Source of the DNA: Mrakia gelida
Lineage: Eukaryota; Basidiomycota; Tremellomycetes; Cystofilobasidiales; Mrakiaceae
Direction: 5' to 3'
Length of the DNA stretch: 64,000 nt
Assembly: GCA_024345305.1 (NCBI GenBank)
Contig: BRON01000016.1
Coordinates: forward strand, 806,001 to 870,000
Part shown: positions 42,894-53,531 of the stretch, in pieces
How the letters are laid out: each line of letters opens with the position of its first letter
Numbering within the stretch: position 1 is the first letter of the stretch
Translations under genes and position numbers: made by a program
Notes under the pieces: generated by a model
The model's database searches: none
The model's input: the letters and a program-made list of their open reading frames with translations, nothing else
Told to the model about the DNA's origin: nothing

Positions 42894-45800
42894 CTAATCA
42901 ACCCTCCTCCCATCCCCACCCTGGTCCACCAGCCCCAATCCCCCAACCGCCGTCGATCTACTCGTCCCCGCCGCACTACTAGGTCTCGCTTGCCTGCTCC
43001 CCAGATCCCCCGCCGAGCTCTGCGACAGTCCGGCGGAGAGAGGAGGGTTCATCAGCGGGTCTCGGTTGGTCGAGTCGTTGGCGCGGGAGGGAGGGGGTGT
43101 GGAGGTGAAGCCTTGGAAGAAGTCTGCTACTGAGCCGCTGTGGGGTAAGAAAACGAGAGTAAGGGGGGGTGAGGGAGGTCAGCGAAGAAGGAACGAAGAG
43201 CGGATGGAACGAAGAAAAGAAGGGAAGACGAGACGAGGCGCGTCGTTTGAACTCACGAGAAGTTCCTATTCACCCCCGCCCCACCCGCTCCCGTCTTCCA
43301 CTTCGCGTTCTTCCCATTCTCCGAATCTCCTTCACCCCCTCCCGCTCCTCCTCCTCCACCACCACCCAAATCCCCATCAAAGTACTCCCCTCCCTCCCCA
43401 TCCTCTCCATCCTCGCCATACCCCCCATCCCCACCCATCAACGCCGGACTCTGCGCTCCACTCCCTCCCTCCCCTTGTCCCGCACCTCCTCGTCCAGAAG
43501 CTCTCCTGCTAGCCTTCTTAGCGTGATGCCGTCGACTGGCCACCGAGTTGGAGAACAAGGGAAGCAGGTATCGTTCGTCGAGAGCGGTGAACCATTGTCC
43601 GTCGCGGAAGACCATCCCTTCCCTGTTCGAAGCGGAGTTAGGAGAGGGAGGTTGGGAGGAAGAGTGTCTTGAAATGGGTTGGTGAGAGGAGGAAGAGGGG
43701 TCGTTGAGGAGGGAAGAAGCTGATTGAGCAGAAGGGAAAAGTTCACCGTCGTCCGACCGTTCGTCGTCGTTGTCCTCCTCGGACGACGAAGTGTTGGAGA
43801 ACCCTCGAATGAGAGCTGCGTTGGCTGATCGAGGAGGGTTGTTGAAGTTGACTTGACCTGACGATCTGTAGGTTCCTCCGAGGCTGTTGGGTGGTGGGGA
43901 GTTGAGGTAGCCTGGTCCTCCAAGTCCTTCCTCGACGTCTTCGTACCCTCCTCCTCCGACTTCGCCGTCGCTCAACCCAACGGCTCCCCGCCCTCCTCCC
44001 CCTCGTCCACCACCACCTAGCGAGCGTCCATTTTGACCAGCGTACCTCCTACTACCAGGCCCGACCTGCAAGGCCATCCCACCGCTCATAGCGTTCCAGT
44101 TCCCTCCAGCCTCGTCCTCGCTCGACGCGTCCTCGTCCTCGACTCCCACGCGAATCCCGAGGACTTCGAGCATCCGAGCGGTGGTTCCTCCGAAGACGAT
44201 GACGGTGATGACTACGACGACGAGGACGGTGGTTCGCAAGGCGTCGGCGTTCTCTCCTTTTATTCCTACAGCCAGAGCGACTCCGACGGCTCCTCGAAGA
44301 CCGGACCAGAAGAGCCTGAGAGGAAACGACGAACGAAAGGGTGGGAGGTTAGGCTTGAGTCGACGAGAAGAACAGTACTCGGATGAGTGAGTTGGGCACG
44401 TACATCATCTGGTAAGAATGAGGCAGCTCCTCAGCTCGTTGACCTCGAGCGTGGAAGATCCAGTTGATGATTTCGGAGAGAGGGAAGACGGCGGCGTATC
44501 GAGCTGCCATGACCGAGACCTGTTCGAGTCGAAACGCATGTCAGCTTGACGCAGTCACACTGAACGAGAGCTGGGAGACGTACGGTAGTGACGAGGATGA
44601 AGAGAGGTTTGAAGACGAGGATGTCTTGAGCGCTGAGAAGGGACGAGACGCGACGAGGAGGGGAACGAATGTTAGCAAGGGCTCGTTCGTCTCGATACGA
44701 CCTCGCAGGGATTCAGAGATACGAGACGAGAGGTACAACTCACAAGAGGTTGAGTCCGAGGTAGATGAAGATGAAATTCTCCGAGAGTTGAGCGAGGATG
44801 GCGAACATGTACTTCGTCGTTCTTTGGGTTCTCCTCGACATCGAATGATAGGCGTAGTGCTTGAGGGTGATTCCACAGAAGAGGAGGGAGACGATACCTA
44901 TTCACCCGTACCAAGCAATGAGAAGGAAGAACCGAGGACAGTCAGCGTTCGTTGATTCCCGCGTCGACCTCGAGCTCGAGCTCGCGTCTCTCTCCCATAC
45001 CCTCTCCTCCCTCCCTCCCGTCTCCAGTCCCCCCAATCCGAGAGAGCTCGCGACTCACCACTCATATGCAGCCCCGTACTCATAAAGTAGCTCGTGAAAG
45101 CGACGAGGGTGATGATGCAGCTCTCGATCCCAGGGTAGAGGCTGAGTTTCGAGTGCTTGAGGACGAGCGAACACGAGAGACCGAAGATGACTCCGAGGGC
45201 CATGGAGATGGTGAACTGGAGGAGGAAGATGGCAACTCCGTGGAAGAGGGACCTGACTGAGATTCCGTCGTCGCCGTGGAACTGGGAGAGGGTTCTGCGA
45301 GGGTGGTGAAGAGAAGGAAGGAGGGTTGAGCTTGAGTGTGAGACGCGTTGACAAAGGACGAAGACGCTTCTATCGACGCTAGAGCCTCCTTCGAAACGGA
45401 GGGCAGGACGTGGGCAGGACGAGATGATGGAGTCTGAGTACTCACTCGTAAAGCACAATTGAGACGGCGTCGTTGAGGAGCGACTCTCCGAAGATGATGG
45501 AGAAGAGCTTGGGATCGACCTTGTACGAGTTGAAGATGGAGATGATGGTGACAGGATCGGTTGCTGAGAGGGTTGAACCGAAGATGAGGCATTCAAGGAG
45601 AGTGAACTTGAGACCTTCGAGACCTGTGAAGGACCAGAGGTAGACGAGGACTCTGTGGGGTTGGAGAGACGTGGGGAGAGTGTGTTGAGGGGAGGGGAGG
45701 AACGGCGGCGATGGGAGGAGAGGAGCGATGGAGGTGGAGAGAAGAGGTTGGATGGTAAGAAGATAGTCAGTTGCAAGTGATGACTCGTTAAAGATGTGCT

Positions 45801-46577
45801 GGGATCTCGAGGGAGTGCGAGATGGTCCCAAGGGCAAGGGCGAGGACGGGGAAGGGGAAGGTTCGAAGCTCACCCAAGTCCGACGGCTGAGATGAACGTT
45901 CCGACGAAGGCGAACGTCAAGATGACTCCGAAGTTCCTGAAGAAGTTCTCCTGCAGGTCCCCAGTCAATCCAAACAGAAGTTGGTCAGCTCTCGATCTCG
46001 AGCAGAATTGGACGAGCTCGCGTCTCTCGTCGGCGACCTCCAGCTGCGGGAGGAGGGAAGCGAACGAGCTTGGAAGGGGTGGGAGGGAGGGACTGACCTG
46101 TTTGAGCTCGTATCCGGAATTGAGGATGATGGGAGGGAGTAGTAGGTTGAAGAAGAGGGTGTGTTTGAAGGTCTGGGAGTTGAGAAGGAGGAGTGGAAGG
46201 AAGGAAGGGGAAGGTGAGCTCCGAACGCGGAAGGAGATGGGCGAGACGAAGGGAACCCACGATCATCTCCCGAATCATATGGCCTGGCGAGAGTCTCAGT
46301 ATCAGACCAACAACCATACCTGCATAGCATGGAAGGGGTGAGAAGGTTAGCTTGAGCTGTGGGAAAATAGACGGATGGGAGAGGAAGGGAGGTGAAGCTG
46401 ACCTGCGAAGATGGAGACGACCGTTTCGTGGATGGCTCTGATTCTCCTGACCTGGAGATAGTACGACATCCACAGAGCTCCAATGAGAAGCATACAGAGA
46501 ATGCAGAGAGCCCATGACGAGAGCGACTCCTCTTCCTCCGGCGTTGGGATGGGGTTCGTGGGGTTGGCGGTCGACAT
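42894..46577 (-). CDS. NHX1: endosomal/vacuolar Na+/H+ exchanger, NHX type
   Basis: Cation/proton antiporter of the CPA1 family that exchanges lumenal H+ for Na+ or K+ on endosomes or vacuoles. The start at 46577 leads to a first hydrophobic helix (SWALCILCMLLIGALW), then IRAIHETVVSIFAG. About ten further helices follow, including the amiloride-region NLLLPPIILNSGYEL, the core FGSTLSATDPVTIISIF and FGESLLNDAVSIVLYE with its transport Asp, HMSGIVSLLFCGITLKHYAY, and FWSGLRGAVGVALA. These are standard NHE/NHX signatures. The cytosolic C-tail is long, Gly- and Ser-rich with acidic clusters, and ends at TAG 42896-42894. Eukaryotic plasma-membrane Nha1 (CPA1/Sod2 type) is less likely given the LLPPIILNSGY motif. 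Confidence 0.93.
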
Positions 46578-46880
46578 TCAGAGGAAGGGAGGGGAGGGGA
46601 AGGAGCGGTCGAGGGAACGAGGAGTGGGCGGTGAGGCGATCCAGTCGAGGTGAGACGTGTGCTCCTGGAGAGTATAGAAAGGCGAGTAGGTTGTCGAATC
46701 CTTTCTTGGGTGGTGGTTTGGTTGGGAGAGAGGCGAAGGGCGAGTCCCTCTTGGACGAGCTCAGTCAAATTCCAGGGACGTCCCTTCCTCTCCTCCCTTC
46801 CCTCCCTCTCTCTGCTCTTCAAACCATCAGCACTCAGAAAAACCTTCTTTCGCCCCTCTCCCCCCGCCGCTCTCTTCAGG
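46578..46880. promoter_or_regulatory. 303-bp divergent promoter
   Basis: It lies between the exchanger and mitochondrial ribosomal protein start codons. A CT-rich run directly precedes the plus-strand start. No factor site was recognised. Confidence 0.6.
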
Positions 46881-48695
46881 ATGTCGGCCACCACCCTCCT
46901 CCAACGTCTTCCTCGAGCGTCGTCGTCTCGAGTTCTCCTCTCCTGCTCGACTCGATCCTTCTCCTCCTCCCCTCCTTCCTCCTTCCCCTCCTCGTCCACT
47001 CCTCCTCCCCCGACTGCCCTCAACGCATCGAGATCAGCACCAGCATCGGACCTGCGAGCTTCTACCCGGAAGGTTCCTAAATACTACCCTTGGTCGATAG
47101 ACCCGACGAAGCCCGTGGGAGATCTCTTTTCAGCAGATGGTGTCAAGGTCAGTCTCAACTTCCTCCCCTTCCCTTCGTTCCTCTCGTTTGCTAGTAGATT
47201 CAACAGAAGCCTGACCTCTGGTCCCTCTGCTGCTGCTTTGACTCTCTTTTCTACTCTTAGACTGTCGCCGTTAACTACCACCAGGCTCTGCTTTCTCGTT
47301 TGGCTGGAAACACTCAAGGTGAGCTTTCCTTCCCTTCGACTTACTTTCCTTCCTCCTTGTTTCCTCTTCCAAGCCCGATTCGGGTGGACGTCCTGGGGTT
47401 TACAACTCGCGCCATGTGCTTCGAGACTCTCGATCTCTACTCCGTCGCTGCTGGACCGCTGCTTGAGGCGTAGGCTCAGCGGCAGGAGGAAGGAAGGTCG
47501 ACGAGCTCGAGCTCGCGAAAAGTGAAGGGACACCAGACGTTGCTCTCGAGCTTCGTCCGTTCTTCTTCCCTTTGTCGACGAACCAGGGCTGGGCTAGGTC
47601 CCTAATCAACAGCTCAGATCCCGCGCGTATCCTGACAGCCATGTCGACACACCTTTCACATTCACGTGCGAGCCCTCCCAAACCTCACCAAGCTCAAACT
47701 GACTCTCCCTCCTTCCCTCCGAATACCTCCTTTCCTCTCCCATCAGGAACCGACCTCGAGTCTGCCTCGGTTCTTGAGATTGTCGAGAAGACCGCTCGGG
47801 ACGCCATCCCCGACCTGGAACCTATGCGACGAAACGAGAGCGACGCTTACTGGCGCATTCGTCGTCGAAAGACGTTCTACGCGGCTTGCGACCTTCTCAA
47901 CAACAACTTCTTCCTCTCCACCCTCGTGAGTTCATTTCCAAACCTCAGGTTCCGCTTGGAGTTATCTGAAGCTGGAGATCGAAGTGGAGAACGCGTCCTG
48001 ACCTTCGGTTTCTCGTCCGTTCTCGCTTCGTTCAGCGAAACCCCAACACCCCCGGCTCCTACCCTTACCAACTCGAAAAACAAGTCATCGCCTCCTTCGG
48101 ATCCTCCACCGGACTCGAACAAACCCTCCTCGGAACGGCCGAAGGCATGTCCACCTCCGGCTGGATCTGGCTCGTCCAAGAAGAACGCAACTCCCTCGAC
48201 GGACTCTCCCTCATCGCCACCTCCGGACCCGGAACCCTCCTCGTCCACAAAGCTCGACCCGTCGCCCCCCTCGCCAACCTAGGTCTCACCGTCCCCGACG
48301 GCTACATCTACGGCGAGCAACATCACGCCAAAGCCGTTTCGTCCCTCCTCGCTGAGGACGTCGAATCTCGAGCTTCCCTCCTCAATGAATCCTCTGGCTT
48401 GCTTCCCGCTTTGCCTTTCAGCAACCCTTACTCCCCGACGAGCGTCACGAACGCGAGTCCGGCGCCGAGCTTTGGGGAGTTGACGTCTTTTAGGAGGATC
48501 ATTCCACTGGCGGTGTTGAGTATGAATGAGAGTGCGTGGATGGTGGATCATGGGGTTTGGGGGAAGGAGGAGTACGTGAAGGCTTGGTTGAGGGCGGTGG
48601 ATTGGGAGTTGGTGGAGAAGAGGATGTTTTATACTGGGGGGCAGGAGGGGAAACAGATTCTTGATACGACGGTGGGGAGGGATTGGAATCAGTAG
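46881..48695 (+). CDS. mitochondrial small-ribosomal-subunit protein mS42/mS43 (SOD-fold)
   Basis: The start at 46881 gives a presequence rich in Arg and Ser (LLQRLPRASSSRVLLSCS). The mature part follows the Fe/Mn superoxide-dismutase fold as used in mS42 (Rsm26) and mS43 (Mrp1): VNYHQALLSRLAGN, ACDLLNNNFFLSTL, FGSSTGLEQTLLGTAEGMST, GWIWLVQEERNSLDGLSLIA and NESAWMVDHGVWGKEEYVKA. The metal-ligand pattern of true dismutases is not kept (for example NNNFF where the enzymes carry HHNHF-like histidines), so a structural role is expected. It has a long intron of about 430 nt (47321-47748) that could contain another exon. mS42 versus mS43 is not decided. Confidence 0.75.
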
Positions 48696-48840
48696 CGTAG
48701 AACCTAGCTCTTTTGGAACGGAAACGAGGGAACGCGGTCGACGTTTGGTCTTTGCATATCGAACGGAACTCTTCTCTCTCTCTCCTCGCTCTCGCTCTTC
48801 GGAAAGTGAACTTGAGAGAGTTCGCGAGCGATGGGCATGA

Positions 48841-50243
48841 TCATCGACCGAAAACCAACCCCTTCCCAACCTTCTCCACCGTCCTGAACGTCAAACTCAC
48901 CCTCCTCTCCCGCTTCACCTTCCTCCCTACTCCCTTCTCCCCAGCCAGCTCCTTCACCTTCTCTCCCTTCAGACCCTCGATGTTCGCTACCGAAGCAGCT
49001 CCAAAATCGTCCTCGAAGACGTGTTTGATTTCGTGCTTCCAGTCCTGCACGAACGCAAATTGAAACGAGGGGTGTGAGCGAAAGACGCGTCGAGAGGGAC
49101 GAGGGCAGAAGACGAGGGGGAGGGGAGGGATGAACGTACGCTGTACTTCTCGCCCGACAGAACAAGCAAGGATCTCGGCTCGAGGAGCAGGACGATGGGA
49201 GGTAAGTCTGGAGGCGTCATGTCCATGATGGAGTTGAGCGCGATGGTTGGACGGGGAGGAGGGTAGAGGAAGAGAAGGGTGGGCCAGAGGAGGGAGAGGG
49301 AGCAGGTTGTTGGGTAGTAGGCTGGTCCGTCGGAGTGGGGCTAGAGATACACAAACACTAGAGTCAGCGAAAGGGACGAGGAAGAGAGGAAGAACAACGA
49401 AGAGCGAGAAAAAGAAGAGGTGCTCACATCGATCCCCTCACCCGGACGATACTCGTTGATGAGGACCTGATTCGGTTGGCCGATCTTGGAGTCGGAGTAG
49501 ACGCCGAGGTCTTTTATTCGGGTGATGAGGTCGGGGCTGGGACAAAAGAGAGAGAAGTCAGTGAGAAGCAGGAGAGGACAGGGAGACGCGACGAGCTCAC
49601 AATTGGGTTACCCAGGGAGGAAGAGCTTCAGGGATGAGGGTATTCGATTTGGTGAGGGTTCCACCTGTGATAGAGGAGGAGTTAGGTCTGAGATGAAGGG
49701 TGAAGGGGGCGAGGGAGAGCGAACGAACCCCAGTACTGGAGTCTGAAAGAGGGGAGGCAAGGGAGGAGGTGGTGAGCTCGAGGTCGTTCGTCGACGGAAG
49801 ATGGAGACGAAGAGGAAGAGAGGGCTTACCTTCGACCTGTTGGAACTGTCTTCCACTGTTGGAGAGAAAAGAGTACGGAAAGAGAGCTCAGTGTTGAGCT
49901 TCGAACTCGAAGAAAGTCAGGAGGGAAGATGGGTCGAGCTCACTTTTGGGAGTGGACTTTCGGCGATCTATACGACGATGGAGAGCGAGCGAGAGTCAGC
50001 AGGACTTCCGTAGCTCGATGTAGGGGAGATAAGATTACCTTCTTCACGATGTAGTCGGATTCAGCCTCGGAGACGAAGTCAGGGATGTAGACCAGATCGG
50101 AATGGCCTTCGAGGGAGGAAAGGAAGGAGGTGGAGGTGACCAAGCGATGTTCGAAGGTCAATTTCCCGTTCTTCCTCGTACCAAAACGAGCTCAAAATTG
50201 ACGAGGACGTACCTTGGACTCTGAACTTCTCGATATCCGTCAT
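48841..50243 (-). CDS. ALKBH6-like 2-oxoglutarate/Fe(II) dioxygenase
   Basis: AlkB-family dioxygenase. The start at 50243 gives MTDIEKFRVQ, then GHSDLVYIPDFVSEAESDYI, the family N-terminus. The fold continues with PPWVTQFPDLITRI, PNQVLINEYRPGEGIDPHSDG, whose H-x-D supplies two iron ligands, and SLSLWPTLLFLYPP. The core ends with SLLVLSGEKYS, DWKHEIKHVFEDD with the distal His, and RRVSLTFRTVEKVG with the 2-oxoglutarate-binding Arg. Order and spacing fit ALKBH6 rather than ALKBH1 or ALKBH8. The substrate is not settled for this subfamily; RNA or DNA demethylation is assumed from relatives. It diverges from OXA1 over 201 bp. Confidence 0.85.
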
Positions 50244-50444
50244 TTTGGTGTCAAAAATAAGAGAAAGCAGAAGGAGACGCTGGCGGTTTGGAAGGACTCT
50301 TGAGTTGACCTCGTCCTCTTTTCCTTTGAGCCGGACCCGCTTCCCTTCGTCTTCTTCAACGACGACAAGCTCTCATCTCCTCCTTTCCTTCCTTTCTCTC
50401 GTTCTCACTCTCTCCTCCGCCTTTCGGTTGGCTCTCCTGTTGGG
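50244..50444. promoter_or_regulatory. 201-bp divergent promoter
   Basis: It lies between the ALKBH6-like and OXA1 start codons, CT-rich on the plus strand. No specific factor site was identified. Confidence 0.55.
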
Positions 50445-52996
50445 ATGTCGTCCTTTTCTGGTGTGATGCCCAAGATGGCAAGGTCGTTTAGAGCTTCCCC
50501 ATCCCTCCCATCGTGAGTTCGGTCCTTCGCCTTCCTTTTCTCTCGTCCCTTCACCCGTCCCTCGTGAACTCTTTTCTGACCTTGTTCTTGCTTTTTCAGA
50601 CCCTCTATTATCTCGGCTAGGTCGTTCGCTGTCAGTGGAACCAAAACTCATCCGAGAAGGAGGTCGTTTCTCCTTTTTTCGCGAGCTCGAAGCTGACCTT
50701 CCCTTCCCTTCCTTCCCTCCTTCGTTCAGACCATCTCCCGACTTCAGCTTCGAACCCAACCCATCTCTCGGATCACCACCACTCCTTCTCTCTTCCTCTC
50801 CTCCAAGCGAGCGTTCGGTCTCTCGAGTCTCAACCCATGGGCCGGACCTGAGAAGGAGGACGCCCTCTCTCCCCTCGTCCCAGCCGACATCGGAGACAAC
50901 CTCCCCCCTTCGTCCTTCGCCTCCGTCCCTCCCACACCTCCCACACCAGCACCAGCATCTCTCCCAACACCGCCATCCTCTTCTTCTACTCCCACTCCGA
51001 CGCCCAACGTCGACTCTCAGATCTCCGCCGCCGACATCGAGTCTTACTCCTCATCCCTCCCAACCCCTCCGTCTACCAACCAGTCGTCCGCCGCCCTCCG
51101 AAACTTCGCTCCGGACTCGCCCAACCTCCCCTTCATGCCTCCCAAGCAGATCAAGTCAATCCCAGGAGACGACTTCTTCCTCGACGCCAATCCAATCACC
51201 GATCTCGCTCACATCGACATCCAAATCGGAGACCTCAAGGCGATGGGACTCAACGGATGGTTCCCTACTAGGACCTTCCAGAGCATCATCGAGTACATTC
51301 ACGTCTTCACCGGTCTTCCTTGGTGAGTCAATCATTCCTTTTCGTGTTTCTGGAGTTGCGAGGGAGAGCGAGAGTCAGTCGGGATCTTTCGCTCGAGCTC
51401 ACCTCCCTCTCCTCCTCCCCTCCCCTTCGTCCTTCTTTTCCATCAGGTGGGCCACGATCATCGCCGCTACCCTCCTCGTCCGAGGAATCATCGCTCCCTT
51501 GATGGTCGGCAACTTCCGAAAGTCAGGAAACATGATGCTCGTCGCTCCTCAAACCAAGATCATCACCGACGCCATCTCGAGGGCGAAGGAGGAAGGGGAC
51601 AGGGCCTCGATGGCTGCGTTGAGCGCGGAGCTTCGTGCCCACTGGAAGAAGAACGACTGCTCTCCCGCCAGCGCCTTGATCTTCCCTCTCGTCTCCATCC
51701 CTCTCTTCATGACGATGTTCTTCTCCGTACGAGCCATGGCCGACCTCCCCGTCCCTCAACTCACCGTCGGAGGAATCCCTGGATGGTGCTACGATCTCAC
51801 CGCCGTCGACCCTACCTACATCCTTCCCGTCTTGGCGGCCGGTATGACTTTCCTTACCATGCACGTAAGTTCTCTCTCCCTCGCTCTCTCTCGCTCTTGT
51901 TTCGAGCGAGGACGACGCGCCGTCGTTCTACCTTTCTATCTTTCTCGCTCCGTTCTCCCTCGCTGACGTCCAGCCTCCCCGCCTTTCTCTTCTTTCTCCT
52001 CCTCACAGCTCGGAATCACTGGAGTCCCACCCAAGTTCCAACCTGGATATCAACAGGCCGTCTCCGGAGGAATGAAGTACATGTCCCTCCTCGGTATCCC
52101 CGTCTTCGGAGGTTTCACCGTCGCTTCCTGGATGCCCTTCTTCGGAGGATCCGTTGTCGGTGGATTCCCTGCTGTAAGTCAACGCGTCGCGTCTCTCTCT
52201 CTCTCTCGACTTCCGTATTCTACTTCGACGCGTTCTTCCTCGAGCTCAAGCTGATCTCGTTCGCCTTCCCTTCTCTTCTTCCTTCCCTCCCCTCCCTCGC
52301 CCTCCTTCCGATTACTTTATGATGCAACATCAACAACAGGCCCTCCTCCTCTACTGGGCCACCTCCAACTCCTTCCAAGTCGCTCAATCCCTCCTCCTCC
52401 GAACCCATTGGGCTCGAGACCGCTTCCGACTCCCTCCCACCCCCACCGAAGCCTCGATCGGTCGACCCGTCATCTCGGACTGGGAAGCCATCAAAGCCGG
52501 ATACAAAGCCTTCCACAACCTTACTCAGAAGAACGCTACCAAAGCTCAGAAGGAAGCCAAAGCCATCCAGGACGCCAACGCGAAGAGGAGAGCAGCAGGA
52601 GGATCCAACTTCAACAAGGCTCCCATCGATCCTGAGGTGGCGCTCCAGCAGAAGAGGGAAGCGAGAGCGGCGTTCGAGAAGCTTACCAAGGAGAGGGAGG
52701 AGGTGAAGAGAGCTCAGATGATCAAGTCGTCGAAGACTTTGTCGGAGGTGGTGGGAGGATCGGGAGCGGGTGGGGTGTTGGGGAGTCATGTTGTGAAGGG
52801 AGCGGCTGCGAAGGGAGGGGACGCTCAAGGGTGGACTAGTACGAGTACGAAGAAGACGTCGTCGGCGGTGAAGGGTGCTGGAGGAGGAGGAGGGGTGCAG
52901 ACGGAGTTGGAGATGTTGAGGGCGAGGAGGGTGAAGGCGGAGGAGATGCTGGCGGCGGCGAAGCAGGCTGCTAAGGCTGGGAAGGGGAAGAAGTAG
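50445..52996 (+). CDS. OXA1: OXA1 mitochondrial inner-membrane insertase
   Basis: YidC/Oxa1/Alb3-family insertase that places mitochondrially encoded and some imported proteins into the inner membrane. The start at 50445 opens a short first exon (MSSFSGVMPKMARSFRA) and, after two small introns, a presequence (ISRLQLRTQPISRITTT). A Pro/Ser linker precedes the membrane core: YIHVFTGLPWWATIIAATLL, then RGIIAPLMVGN, FPLVSIPLFMTMFFSVRAMA, GWCYDL, YILPVLAAGMTFLTMHLGIT, FTVASWMPFFGGSV and LLLYWATSNSFQVAQSLLLR, matching five helices of Oxa1. The C-tail is a long Lys/Ala-rich coiled coil that in yeast binds the mitoribosome. It ends at TAG 52994-52996. The first exon is inferred from splice phase. Confidence 0.93.
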
Positions 52997-53531
52997 ATTT
53001 TGAAGGGAGAGAGGAATCTATACGAAAACTACATATCTGTTTGAATTAGTTTGGAAAGAGAAAGAGGGAGAGAGAAGACGAGGAGGGACGAAGGAGTTGG
53101 TCGCGTCGGGGTCGACGATTTCGCCTCGTCCAGTTCTTTCGCTTTGTCTTTGACTCGCAGTTTTTTCTCTTCTGTAGAGCAGCTCATTCCAGACCCTCGC
53201 GCACCTCTGCAAACTCAAAGCGACGAAACCTGAACTTGCTCGAGCCCAAAACGCTCGACTCGCTTTCTCGCCCCGACCGAACCTCGTCGACCCCAAACTC
53301 GCTTGACTCACTCGCTCTCCTCCAACGTTCAGGACCTCTCCCACCCTTCTTTCTTCCCATCCACCTCTCTCTTCCACCCCTCCCCGTTCCTCTCGACCCA
53401 AGAAATCAGTCTCGTCGAAACTTGGTAGAAGTTGTCTCTTCGACTCCCGCTCCAGTCAAGAACTTTCTCTCGAGCTCACCACCCAGCAGGGAAGGAAGGA
53501 ACGGCGAGAGTCGATTGAGCTCCATCCAACC
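52997..53531. promoter_or_regulatory. spacer and promoter of the TFIIIC gene
   Basis: It lies between the tandem OXA1 and TFIIIC genes. It is CT-rich toward 53340-53530 on the plus strand; no coding evidence. A TATA-like AGTTTGGAAAGAG region is too weak to call. Confidence 0.4.
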
